From Phlyctochytrium arcticum (Eukaryota; Chytridiomycota; Chytridiomycetes; Chytridiales; Chytridiaceae): 64,000 bases of DNA. The DNA is taken from assembly GCA_025602905.1 (NCBI GenBank), contig JAHLKI010000004.1, positions 868,001-932,000 on the forward strand, read 5' to 3'. This document shows, in pieces, positions 9,905 to 19,430 of this stretch. The number at the start of each line of letters is the position of its first letter. Positions within the stretch are counted from its first letter, which is position 1. The notes beneath the pieces were generated by a model, which worked only from the letters and a program-made list of their open reading frames with translations, was not told the DNA's origin and did not search any database. The position numbers and the translations under genes were made by a program.

Positions 9905-9949
9905 AAACGCATTGTCAAGAAAACTCTTTATTCTTGAGAATAAGTAAAG
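9905..9949 (+). promoter_or_regulatory. conserved upstream motif, copy 2
   Basis: It differs from 9505-9549 at only a few positions and again ends directly before an ATG (9950). The duplication suggests the 117-aa gene was inserted together with its promoter. Confidence 0.65.
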
Positions 9950-10207
9950 ATGGTACTATTTGATCGATACAGCAGCGATAATCCATCAGATGAAATTCAT
10001 CAACGAATCGTTGAGATTTTCGAAAGAATTATCGCATTAGATAAAAAAAGAGAATTTCTGAACGATTTAAAAAAAAAGATCCCCAATCTAGATGAGGAAA
10101 CGATAAAATATCTCGAAAACTCGATTATCGTATCAGAAATCGAAGAGAAATTCAAAGGCTTTTTTAAAAAAAAGTACAAACGGGTCATGGTTGACGAGGA
10201 AGATTAG
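9950..10207 (+). CDS. conserved small charged protein (85 aa)
   Basis: It is mostly predicted helix and highly charged, ending KKYKRVMVDEED. The element B homologue (54724-54981) keeps the same length and the same last ten residues. The stop codon overlaps by 4 bp the end of the convergent gene at 10204-10632, an arrangement kept in element B. The function is unknown; the helical, acid-tailed character would suit a protein-interaction factor. Confidence 0.7.
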   Translation: MVLFDRYSSDNPSDEIHQRIVEIFERIIALDKKREFLNDLKKKIPNLDEETIKYLENSIIVSEIEEKFKGFFKKKYKRVMVDEED

Positions 10208-10632
10208 AAAACACGCAACTGTTTATCACATATTGAGATTTCGAGTGGCTGTCCTGAATTATGGAGTTTAGTAATCGAGAGCGTTTCATGAGCGTTTAGA
10301 ATAATGAGATCAATATATAATTCTTTCGGGTGAATAATTTCATCGCCCTTTCTGAAAGAAATAAACAGTAAATTGAAATGATTGGCAAATAGTGGTACTA
10401 GATCCGTTTTTAATGAACTCTCTTCTGCTAGAAGATCTTTGAGTGGAACAATAACCGTATGTATCTTTTTATTTGGAAGTCCCATCGACAATACCACATC
10501 CAAACCGTCAGTTTTATAATCAGGTAATGATAGTGATTTGAGATTAGCGACGCGGCTACATGACTCAATTAGAAAAACTCCGTTTTTATCAGGTGTGAAA
10601 CGGCAATGCTGAATTGCAAGGAGTGCCTTCAT
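10204..10632 (-). CDS. conserved protein of unknown function (142 aa)
   Basis: Its element B homologue is 54308-54727 (139 aa). Blocks such as NGVFLIES, SRVANLK, VPLKDLLAE, SSLKTDLVP and KGDEIIHPKELYI are strongly conserved, while the first dozen residues are not. Alternating hydrophobic residues suggest a beta-rich fold, perhaps a minor virion protein; I do not recognise a family. It is transcribed away from the duplicated intergenic region at 10633-11239. Confidence 0.7.
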   Translation of the reverse strand: MKALLAIQHCRFTPDKNGVFLIESCSRVANLKSLSLPDYKTDGLDVVLSMGLPNKKIHTVIVPLKDLLAEESSLKTDLVPLFANHFNLLFISFRKGDEIIHPKELYIDLIILNAHETLSITKLHNSGQPLEISICDKQLRVF

Positions 10633-11239
10633 CTTTTATCTACTTTGAGGATTTTTATAAGTTAGTGATAAACGCATTTCAAAAACAACAAGGAATATAT
10701 TGTTCTTTTTGGTTTGATCCATCGCATTATTTTTAGGAAGAGGACCGTTTCCTTTTGACACAATTTCTGTTTTGTAAGTCGCCTGTCAAATGGCTCCTTG
10801 AAATAAATATGAATTTTTACTTATATCCAGAATTCCATATACCTCTGTACCAACTAGAGAAGAAAGGCAAAATCTATCTAGAGATAAGTTGAAAAAGTTT
10901 GAAACAGTTTAAAGTCAGTATTTCAGGACTTGTTCAATAACACACACATAATTAAAATAGGTCATTCTAACGCATTTCAAAAACAGCATGTACTTAATGC
11001 TCTTTTTTGGTTTGATCCATCACATTCTTAGTAGGAAGAGGACCGTTTCCCTCCTTGAAATATTTCTTTATGGTTAGCGCGTTTCAAGACGCTCTATATG
11101 TGTCACAATCTTTATAAAATAGCACGTCCAGGTGACCAGTCGCAGAAAACAGTTTAAAGTCAATGTTTAGGACAGCACCCCCTGCGGGTGCGCTGAGTCG
11201 CCTTTTTGCGGCTCACAGTATATAGCAACGAAATAAAAT
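10633..11239. promoter_or_regulatory. divergent intergenic region with an internal tandem duplication
   Basis: No gene fits here. The block at about 10672-10760 (ACGCATTTCAAAAAC ... GGTTTGATCCAT ... AGGAAGAGGACCGTTTCC) recurs at about 10969-11055, and an AACAGTTTAAAGTCA box recurs at about 10900 and 11150. Element B has the same region once only (about 54037-54307). The region separates two divergently transcribed genes and so probably holds both promoters. Two GC-rich hairpins lie at about 11176-11218. Confidence 0.6.
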
Positions 11240-11566
11240 ATGCCGATGAAACGAATCATTGAGGGACATACGGTTCTCAATCTGACAAAATCGTGTACCA
11301 ACTGGAAACGATTCACGCAAATGTGCGAACAAATGCAATCTGGCGATAAAGAGAAAGTTCTTATCTACGTGAAAGCCAATGATGAGAATCGATTTATTTT
11401 CCGAGAAATAGCAAAAATTTGTTCCAATCTGTCGTTACCAAAAAATAGAAAGAATTACAGAGAATTTCTATATTCAAGTGGCTATATAGCGGTTTGCAAA
11501 AACATTTTGATTATCGGAACAGATAATGATAACAGATTAGAAGTTCTTCAAATCGAAACAGAATGA
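11240..11566 (+). CDS. conserved protein of unknown function (108 aa)
   Basis: The homologue in element B (53710-54036) has the same length, with blocks KRIIEGHTVLNLTKSC, ENRFIF and YREFLY conserved. It is a small mixed alpha/beta protein without signal peptide or membrane segment. Its stop lies 3 bp from the convergent fibre gene end in both elements. I do not recognise the family. Confidence 0.7.
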   Translation: MPMKRIIEGHTVLNLTKSCTNWKRFTQMCEQMQSGDKEKVLIYVKANDENRFIFREIAKICSNLSLPKNRKNYREFLYSSGYIAVCKNILIIGTDNDNRLEVLQIETE

Positions 11567-11569
11567 ATC

Positions 11570-14500
11570 CTAGAACTCAATGAAGGATATATCGAGTCTA
11601 CAGTTATTATCAAATCCAATATTCGAGCCCGTCCAGGTTAGAGTAAAAGTATGATTTCCTAAAGAAAGCCCAGTTGTTATAAAGGAGATAGGGAACCTCA
11701 AAATTTGACCTGCATAACGCCAAAACAAATACATAGTTTTCACGACAATTCCATTAATTCGAATCGAAATATCCGCCCCGAAATTGTCCGAATTTGCATA
11801 TAAACTGATGCTGCCATTATACATTTGGACCGCTCGTGTCGTTGTGAAAACCTTTGAAAAAGCAGACGGAATATTGGTCTGTCCCGGCCCCGCGTTGTCC
11901 CATATGTAGGTACACACTGGTCGCGTTAATTGACCGCCTTGTGGAGAGTCTAGGTACAATCCCGAGTCGGCTTTGATATACATCATGTTTTGGTATGGAG
12001 AAGCAGTTCCGCTATTTCCAACCCCGATATAACCCGAGACAGTCGAGTTGTTATTCTCGAATTGAATCGCGGAGAAACCGTCCACTTTTCTATTTTTTAT
12101 TTTAAGGACATTGCCGACAAAATTCGCTTGTATTACATGCGTGCTAATACTATTAATTCCGAAGTCGAAAGGACCGTCTGTTTTTATAGTAGAAGCACCA
12201 CCGATACCACCTAATTTTAAGATTAAGGAGGAATTGTACCAACTGAGAATGCTATTGTTTGCGATAGTATCGAAAAAATGTAAATCACCGTTGGTGTGAT
12301 TTGGTGTACATCTAAGATACATATTTCCCAAGGTGATCTGAGCATAAGCGGTTGATGGCATGTTGAGGAATGTCCCATTTATTGTTAAGTCTCCAGTTGT
12401 TGAAAGACTCGGTAGAGTTGGCGTAACACTCGACAGACTTGTGAGATTTGCATGAAGAGGTTGCTTTCCAGTCAAAGATGAAAGTACGGAAGCCCCGGCT
12501 AGATAAATATCTGTCCCGACATAGAGTTTCTTAGAAATCGAAGCACCTCCGGATACTTGGAGAGAACCTGTATTGAGACCTGTCGCTTCTGTTGTTGGAA
12601 GAACAAAAACACCTGTTGCATCGATAGTGAATGCATTAATGTTTCCCACTCCAGGACTAGATGAACCGTTAACAGTATTACTTGTATTGATATAGAAGTC
12701 GAGGGCATTGGTAAACAGTTGGCCTCCATGGTGTCTCGACCTTATAAAATGTTTATAACCACCTGTACGATATTCGAAACACAAACCACCAGACCCTACC
12801 AAGCCTGTTGCCTCAGCCCCACCTCCAATTGTCAAAAATTTTCCCACACCGACACCTCCAGCAACTGTAAGTGCACCACTTGTCGAACTTGCAGAATCGG
12901 TTGGTGTGGTGATAGCAACTTGACCGTCTCCTTTTAGTTGAAGTATATGGCTCGATAGACTGAAACTGTAAAAGCCGAGACTCCCGTTCCCAAGTCCACC
13001 AGTTCCAGCCGAACCAGCGTGATATAAGCCCCATTGCGTACTAGACGAGGCGTTGTTCATGGAAAGTATAGCATTTCCTGAAGTTGCGGAACTCGGAGCA
13101 TTGATGGTAATACCGAGAGGTTGATTTCCCGTCCCAAGATTCAATGTTAATAATTTTGTCGTTATCGAAGTGTCGTAACCAGTCAACTTTGTCTCGATTG
13201 GTGTAATACGCGTATCGTAAATGCTATTTAAAACATAACTTGGAGTATTTGATATTCTCGCAAAGTCGAGATTACCACTTACATCTGATGTTGACAAATT
13301 GACATTGTTCATTAGTGCCAATCCACCCAAAGTAGGCCGACCTACTAGCGTCTCCCACTCGATGCCTAGAGTCTGTCTTAACTCGTCTTTATTGTAATCT
13401 CCTATCCGTTCTTGCAGTGTAGAAGTATCAATTTTACTAACAGGCAAAACACCAGTAACATCACCACTCGATAAGTCAATTATATCTTTGTTTGATAACC
13501 CCTTCAGTTGGCCTTGTCTAGTTTCAATAGGAGTGAATCGATTATCTATCGCAGTTTGTCGAGTATTATATGTAGAGAGTAACGTGTAGTTACTTAATGG
13601 AATTGCTGCAATTTGAGTATTGACATATTCCTGACTAGCAATCAATTTATTACCAGCGAGGAAAACACCACTTGAACCGATTCTCAACTGTTCAGTTAAC
13701 GCTCCATTCGATCCTGTGGAAGCAGAAAATATCATAGACGAGCCATAATTGTTGTCATCTTGAATGGTAATCTGGGAAGAAATTTTATTAGAAAAGGGTG
13801 CAAACTTGATAAATTCGGTTCCGTTTGAATCCTTTGTAAGCAAAATACTATCGACGTATTTATTGTTACTAAACCCACCAGAAATGCCCTTAAAGGATAA
13901 CGTACCTGATACTGTTCCCGTCAAAGGGGAACTCTGATGACTTGTTATCAAAGTTCCATTCACATAAACCGATAGTGTATCGTAAACAAGTTTGATAACA
14001 ACATTTGCCCAAGTGACTCTAGGTAAAGATAACGGAGGAATAGTTGTCGGATTTGTTCCTTCTGGAGAAGTTATCAGTGTAAAGTTTGACCAACTTGAGA
14101 AATATACAGTCCATCCTCCACACATAATCTGAATACCATCATCGTTTTGACTTCCATAATTCAAACTGGAGTTTAAAGTCCAATAACGCCCAAGATTATT
14201 TATGGTATAAGTCAAAGTACCTGAAGAATTTGTTTGTCCCCACGCTTGTAATAGAACCCATTTATTATTAGTATCGTACACTGCATTTCCACTCAATGAT
14301 CCCGTTGGCGCGCTTGTGAAATTATCTGTTAAAAGAGTTGTCGAATTACTGTCAACACCTAAAAGCAATAACGAATTAGAAATTGTCGACTGTTTGTTCG
14401 ATAACGATATGTCAATTACCGATTGGCGAGTATCAAAAACGCTTTGTGAAACTTTTGTTGCAATCGAAGTGTCAAGAGCGATTTGCCTGATATCATATAA

Positions 14501-17407
14501 ACTTTGCGAAACTTTTGTGGCAATGGAAGCATTAAGACTCGATAAGTCAGTTGTTCTGGTGAGATATGGAGCGAGATCGGGGGTTCCTGAAATGTTTGCA
14601 TACGGAAGTTTGTTAATTGTAGAAATGAAATCTTGCTTACTGCTTTGAAGTCCCGTAATCAACGCGCGAACAGCCGTATCATTATATGCTTCGGTTTTCA
14701 ACGCATATATCGACAGATTCGGAATATTTGCTAACAGGGAATAATCGAGTCGATTACCAGAGGTGATCGAATTCTGCTTACTCGACATTCCTGTAGCGAA
14801 CGATGCATTGTTAACATATCCCGTTAACGTTGTAGAAAGCGACGAATTGGAAACATACGTCGCGGCAATGTTGGAAGTTGTCGCATAAACGCTCAAATTT
14901 GGAGTATCTTGAAGTAAACTATATGATAATTTGTTCCCATTCGTTATTTTCGACTGATAATTGTTGAAAATATCCTCTTCCAGCCCCGTTATCAACGCGG
15001 TATTGAGATCTGCTTGATCTTGTAAAGGTTGCACTAATTCAGAAGTAGTGGTAACAATTCTCGGAAGAATAATTTCTGTATCATACTCTCGTAAAATTTG
15101 AAGATTGACCGCTTGCTGACCATATTCATTTTCGATTCCAAGCCAAGAACAAGAAGGGGGTATATCGAACAAAAGACGCGTTGTATCGCATCCTAGAGCA
15201 TCAGGGAATGTTGCAATGATAACATTACTTCCTTCTTCTAATAAAGGTGTCCCATTAACTGGATCGAACAGAAGGTCATCATTCACGTCTTTCTTTTGCT
15301 TCCTTTCGTGTCCCCATAATCCGATAAACCCTCCGACTAGAGATCCACCGGTTAACGCACCTGCTAATTGAGAAATTCCACCGATTGCTGAAGAAGCAAT
15401 ACCAGGAACAAACGCTCCACCGCCTCCTACACCTCCTAAACTAGCAATACCTGCTCCAAGACCTCCAATTAATCCACCACTACTTACGATTGTTGAGCCA
15501 GAACCTGATTTAAACGTCTCTTCTGGAGTGTTTGATGTTTTCTCCTCTGATGGATCAGTTGCTTCTTTTTTCTGCGTAAACGTGTCAATTGTTGAGATCG
15601 TATACCCGATACCTGGAGAGCCGACCAATATGATCCCACTCCCTGGGGTCAAGGTCATATTGGATGAAATTGTTTTTCCAGCGACCGTAATTCCGTTTCC
15701 ACCAACGTACGGTTGTTCCGGTTCCGGCTCGGGTATATCGAGTGTGCAATTAATTGTGTTTCCCGATATTGATATATTATTCCCCCCTATATAGGCTCCT
15801 TGAATTGAATTACCCACGCGTTTTACTCCGTTTGATGCAGTTAGATTTTCTGTTATATGCGTTTTTGTCGAATTCATGGAGAGAGCACCATCTACCGTTA
15901 AATCTAACTCGACCTGATGGCTGGAGTTTTCATGTAATCCGCCACCGAATGTTCGAGTATCGGTAAGCACAGATCCATCAAACTCCAAGTTTCCCTGTGT
16001 ATTTGTATGTAAATCAAGAAACACTTCATTGTTGTTTCTTATTCCGAGATTATTCATAGATTGAAAAATTAACCCACTTGAAAGTTTTCCATTAGAATCA
16101 ACTCGAATAGACTGATTATTACACAAAGCGCTAGGATTTACCGATAAGTTTTGATTCACATCTATCGATAAAGAAGCATCTGTTCGAATCGATATCTCGC
16201 GACGAGAATTTACCTTTGCTGATATATCCACTCCAGATCCCGCTTGATACAATTGGTCGACGTATGAACTCGTGACCGCTTCATTATTATTTGGTGATAG
16301 ATTCTGAGATAAGACAACGTGTGGGACATGGAGTTCATTCAATGTTTCACTAAAGGTAAATTCAGATGTACGATTTAAACCAGCAATACCATTGTCAAAA
16401 GGTATTTGCCCTAGCCCTGTTGATCGGAATGCCAATTTTCCCCCTGTTTGCTGCCAATTTTCGTGATCAACATCAAGTTTAACAATCGCACCATCAAGAC
16501 TTTCAAGAGGATCCTTGTAAACACTGATCGCTCCAGCACCTTTTAAAAGTTTTGTCGCATCTTGTGCTTTAGCAGAAAGTTTATCATCTTTGACTTCAAG
16601 TGTGTCTTCATCAAGGTTCAGTTTTAGCGCACCTTCGTCATTAGTAGTGAAAGGTGCTATTGCATTAAGTGATATTCCATTCTCCGAAACATACAAAGGA
16701 TGATGGATCTCAATACCTACAGTTTCATCATCTCGATAAAGTGGAAACTCAAAAGTTTTTTGTTTGACCTTCAGTTCACCATCGTCTATTTCTAAACTGC
16801 TATCTGTCGATAAAGATAACTTGTGACTATGGAATCCATCGAAAAAAAACGGTTCAGAAATTTTGAGACTCAAACCTTTTTTAAAAACGGATCCATCGAG
16901 GTCAAACAGGCCTTCATCGTCGTTAAAATGTGAAGCATATCGCAACTCGATTTTGTCGTCATCATTTATAAATAGGGGACTATCAACGGTTGGCGTTTTC
17001 TCAATAACCGATAATTTTTCTTCTTCATTTACATATAAACATGAATTATCAAATTTCAGAGACATCCGATTTTGATCGGATGAATAATCAAGCGGCGAAT
17101 CGACACCGAGGTCGACTGTGGTTAATTCATTCTGATCATTCACTCGAAGACGATTATCATCCATCGATAGTGAAACGGTTGCTGTACCGGATTCGACAGT
17201 GGTTTCGAGCGGCGCGATCGAGGTAACTTTATTAACTTCAAGTTCCCCATTTTCGGTATAAATCGTATCAATTTGCGCTTTACGAAAACCAGTTATTTCT
17301 GAATCTTTAGAAAACCCTGTTATGTTGCCCGTTACAAACGGATTCTCTAAATTCGTATCTGATAAAAGCCTTAATCCAGAAGCCGATCTTGTGTTGATAC
17401 CGCTCAT
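11570..17407 (-). CDS. giant fibre-like protein, adenovirus-fibre-type shaft plus lectin-like module (1945 aa)
   Basis: Residues about 50-310 are a run of 15-20 residue repeats with the adenovirus fibre-shaft rhythm, for example PLYVSENGISLNAIAPF then GALKLNLDEDTLEVKDD. A glycine-rich stretch (STIVSSGGLIGGLGAG onward) lies near 640-700. Then come coiled repeats containing TYVSNSSLSTTL and IATKVSQS. A module of about 180 residues starting at TLLTDNF resembles concanavalin/LamG-type lectin folds. Last are tail-fibre-like repeats (SGALTVAGGVGVGKFLTIGG) and a beta-rich C-terminus. The predicted role is a trimeric spike that binds host cells. Element B has a broken homologue with two lectin-like modules. 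The shaft resemblance is seen directly; the lectin assignment is inference. Confidence 0.75.
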   Translation of the reverse strand: MSGINTRSASGLRLLSDTNLENPFVTGNITGFSKDSEITGFRKAQIDTIYTENGELEVNKVTSIAPLETTVESGTATVSLSMDDNRLRVNDQNELTTVDLGVDSPLDYSSDQNRMSLKFDNSCLYVNEEEKLSVIEKTPTVDSPLFINDDDKIELRYASHFNDDEGLFDLDGSVFKKGLSLKISEPFFFDGFHSHKLSLSTDSSLEIDDGELKVKQKTFEFPLYRDDETVGIEIHHPLYVSENGISLNAIAPFTTNDEGALKLNLDEDTLEVKDDKLSAKAQDATKLLKGAGAISVYKDPLESLDGAIVKLDVDHENWQQTGGKLAFRSTGLGQIPFDNGIAGLNRTSEFTFSETLNELHVPHVVLSQNLSPNNNEAVTSSYVDQLYQAGSGVDISAKVNSRREISIRTDASLSIDVNQNLSVNPSALCNNQSIRVDSNGKLSSGLIFQSMNNLGIRNNNEVFLDLHTNTQGNLEFDGSVLTDTRTFGGGLHENSSHQVELDLTVDGALSMNSTKTHITENLTASNGVKRVGNSIQGAYIGGNNISISGNTINCTLDIPEPEPEQPYVGGNGITVAGKTISSNMTLTPGSGIILVGSPGIGYTISTIDTFTQKKEATDPSEEKTSNTPEETFKSGSGSTIVSSGGLIGGLGAGIASLGGVGGGGAFVPGIASSAIGGISQLAGALTGGSLVGGFIGLWGHERKQKKDVNDDLLFDPVNGTPLLEEGSNVIIATFPDALGCDTTRLLFDIPPSCSWLGIENEYGQQAVNLQILREYDTEIILPRIVTTTSELVQPLQDQADLNTALITGLEEDIFNNYQSKITNGNKLSYSLLQDTPNLSVYATTSNIAATYVSNSSLSTTLTGYVNNASFATGMSSKQNSITSGNRLDYSLLANIPNLSIYALKTEAYNDTAVRALITGLQSSKQDFISTINKLPYANISGTPDLAPYLTRTTDLSSLNASIATKVSQSLYDIRQIALDTSIATKVSQSVFDTRQSVIDISLSNKQSTISNSLLLLGVDSNSTTLLTDNFTSAPTGSLSGNAVYDTNNKWVLLQAWGQTNSSGTLTYTINNLGRYWTLNSSLNYGSQNDDGIQIMCGGWTVYFSSWSNFTLITSPEGTNPTTIPPLSLPRVTWANVVIKLVYDTLSVYVNGTLITSHQSSPLTGTVSGTLSFKGISGGFSNNKYVDSILLTKDSNGTEFIKFAPFSNKISSQITIQDDNNYGSSMIFSASTGSNGALTEQLRIGSSGVFLAGNKLIASQEYVNTQIAAIPLSNYTLLSTYNTRQTAIDNRFTPIETRQGQLKGLSNKDIIDLSSGDVTGVLPVSKIDTSTLQERIGDYNKDELRQTLGIEWETLVGRPTLGGLALMNNVNLSTSDVSGNLDFARISNTPSYVLNSIYDTRITPIETKLTGYDTSITTKLLTLNLGTGNQPLGITINAPSSATSGNAILSMNNASSSTQWGLYHAGSAGTGGLGNGSLGFYSFSLSSHILQLKGDGQVAITTPTDSASSTSGALTVAGGVGVGKFLTIGGGAEATGLVGSGGLCFEYRTGGYKHFIRSRHHGGQLFTNALDFYINTSNTVNGSSSPGVGNINAFTIDATGVFVLPTTEATGLNTGSLQVSGGASISKKLYVGTDIYLAGASVLSSLTGKQPLHANLTSLSSVTPTLPSLSTTGDLTINGTFLNMPSTAYAQITLGNMYLRCTPNHTNGDLHFFDTIANNSILSWYNSSLILKLGGIGGASTIKTDGPFDFGINSISTHVIQANFVGNVLKIKNRKVDGFSAIQFENNNSTVSGYIGVGNSGTASPYQNMMYIKADSGLYLDSPQGGQLTRPVCTYIWDNAGPGQTNIPSAFSKVFTTTRAVQMYNGSISLYANSDNFGADISIRINGIVVKTMYLFWRYAGQILRFPISFITTGLSLGNHTFTLTWTGSNIGFDNNCRLDISFIEF

Positions 17408-17457
17408 TATGATATCTTCTTTATCATAATACCAGGTAAATTTTTGACAGTTTGCAA

Positions 17458-19068
17458 TTACGCGAGTCTTGCTCGTTTTCTCGGTCTTCCGACAGGCTCT
17501 TCAACCCTTTGTCTTCTTAGTGAAATCGTTGGTTCCGGATCTCCAAAAGGAAATGGATCTTCTCTAGGAAGCGTATAATCTGCTACCCTTCTGCCCCTCA
17601 AGGCTGCGAGTGGTCTTAACTCTAGTCCACTCGAATTTGCAAAATCTGCACGTGTTAAATCAACTGGTTGAGGGGGTACCTGAGACCGATCATAACCGAT
17701 ATCGCGAGTTACACGTTGAGCCCGTCTTTGAATAATATCTCGTTCGACATTTCTTACCGAGCGTCCAGATTGCAAATATTGAATACCTTCGTCGGTTCGT
17801 TGTCTCTGCAAAGGACGTGTATTTTCACCTTCATCGTCAAGATCTCGTCCTCTTCGTAGATTTCGAGGCTGGGCTAGTTGGGGGGGTATCTCAACCTTTG
17901 GACGTTGCGAGGTCAAGGTTTTAGTATATGGTTGATACCTAGAGGAACGCCCATGTGAATCTGTACGGTGAACACCTGGCTCACTCGGGTAAAATTGCGG
18001 GTCTGTTGGAACAACTTCATCGCTTAAAAGTGGATTTTCTAGTATCACACCTTCACGACTCTTTTTAACACTTTTGACAGGAGGTTGACGTTTGTTGATA
18101 ATCGGCGCTCTTCGTATTCCTCTATCTCTAAATGGAGTTTTGGCTGGCATTGAAGAATGAGAAGTATTAAAAGAATTTCCTTCAAGAATATCGGCAACTC
18201 TACCTGGATCTTCTCTGTCATTGGCTACAACTTGTGGAGGAGGTGTTGGTAAATATTCAAATGGAACGCGTACTTCTTCCTGTACATTTTCTCGTTCGAT
18301 AATATCATCTCTTCTACTTGTCGGAAAAAGCCCGGGCATGGGGATATCGGTTTCCAGTTTTATAGCAGGATCGAGTGCGGTCGTAGAGCCACTTCCATAA
18401 TGAAGACTCGATAAACCCGTTTCGGGATCTTGTCGAATTTCAGTTTCCTTTGTAACAATTATCCTATCCCCACTCCGAGAATTTCCATTACTCGGTTCAC
18501 TTGATGCCTCCGTCCCTCCAGATGGGGCTTGAAAAGTTAGACCTGTCATTGCGGTGGTTTCAGCACTATAATTATATACATTTCCTGTTGAATCTGGAAT
18601 GGGTAAGCCAGATGTTGATGCTGTAGTTCCTGAAAAATTAGGAGTTATTCCATTTAGATAATCTCGCGCTCCTGATGTTTGATAAAAACCATTTCCCAAT
18701 GTAACATTTGCGCTTCTCCCCGGAGTTATCGAGTCAATATATTTTTGTTTCTTCCGATGATCCTCTTCGGCCCGGATATAATCCATCCCATCGCGATATG
18801 CCTTTGTCATATGTTGCGCTGCAGATATCCGTAAGGAATCGGTACTTGATACACTTTCTTGATATACTGGAGCGACTGTATTTTTTTTTGTTCCAAAATC
18901 CTCAGCATGTATATTTCGATTCCATGAATAAACAATTCGTGGTTTTCCAAATTCATCCAGATGATCATAGTCTAATGCAACACCTCTTTGTCGAGTTTGT
19001 AAATTTGCAATCGGGGCTTGATTATTAACCCCCGCAAATTCGAGATTATTCGCACGATATAATGCCAT
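17458..19068 (-). CDS. conserved virion-associated-like basic protein (536 aa)
   Basis: It is conserved with 45217-46833 of element B. The N-terminal 130 residues are most conserved (RANNLEFAGVNNQAP, VYSWNRNIHAEDFG, SVSSTDSLRISAAQHM). The middle is low-complexity, rich in Ser, Pro and Thr. The C-terminus is Arg-rich and ends in a nuclear-localisation-like GRPRKRARLA. It starts head to head with the 19062 gene, their start regions overlapping by a few bases, inside the capsid cluster. A minor capsid or core role is likely from position; I cannot name a family. Confidence 0.65.
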   Translation of the reverse strand: MALYRANNLEFAGVNNQAPIANLQTRQRGVALDYDHLDEFGKPRIVYSWNRNIHAEDFGTKKNTVAPVYQESVSSTDSLRISAAQHMTKAYRDGMDYIRAEEDHRKKQKYIDSITPGRSANVTLGNGFYQTSGARDYLNGITPNFSGTTASTSGLPIPDSTGNVYNYSAETTAMTGLTFQAPSGGTEASSEPSNGNSRSGDRIIVTKETEIRQDPETGLSSLHYGSGSTTALDPAIKLETDIPMPGLFPTSRRDDIIERENVQEEVRVPFEYLPTPPPQVVANDREDPGRVADILEGNSFNTSHSSMPAKTPFRDRGIRRAPIINKRQPPVKSVKKSREGVILENPLLSDEVVPTDPQFYPSEPGVHRTDSHGRSSRYQPYTKTLTSQRPKVEIPPQLAQPRNLRRGRDLDDEGENTRPLQRQRTDEGIQYLQSGRSVRNVERDIIQRRAQRVTRDIGYDRSQVPPQPVDLTRADFANSSGLELRPLAALRGRRVADYTLPREDPFPFGDPEPTISLRRQRVEEPVGRPRKRARLA

Positions 19069-19430
19069 TTGTATATATGACCAGAAAAATATTATCTCTT
19101 CTTACTAGAAAAGAAGAGATGGCCAACAAGTTCGGAAATTTTTTTAATAAAACAAAAGTCCATGCAAAGACTTTATGGACAAATGCTCCCAGTTATCTAG
19201 CAAAAGGGCGTTCATTTGCCACTTCAGCGATAGGAGCAATCCAAAGGGGACAACGTGTTATCGAAGGTGTTAACAAAAGTGTACAGGACTCACCCAAATT
19301 ATTCAATGAAAATGTTCGAGGACGTGCGGAGAAACTAGTTGAAAAATCTGGTTCTGCTGTGAAAAGATTGAATGAACTGCACAAAGAAGGCGATGAGTTT
19401 ATCGATAGGGTCGGTCGGAACGTTTCCTAG
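19062..19430 (+). CDS. small basic capsid-cluster protein (122 aa, or 103 aa from 19119)
   Basis: The conserved part starts at MANKFGNFFNK (ATG 19119). It continues through Ala/Gly-rich and amphipathic segments (LAKGRSFATSAIGAI), a basic stretch and a charged C-terminus. Homologue: 44855-45208. The sequence upstream of MANK is shared less well, so the true start may be 19119. An amphipathic helix plus basic residues would suit a pVI-like or core protein of the adenovirus type, but that is only analogy. Confidence 0.6.
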   Translation: MPFVYMTRKILSLLTRKEEMANKFGNFFNKTKVHAKTLWTNAPSYLAKGRSFATSAIGAIQRGQRVIEGVNKSVQDSPKLFNENVRGRAEKLVEKSGSAVKRLNELHKEGDEFIDRVGRNVS

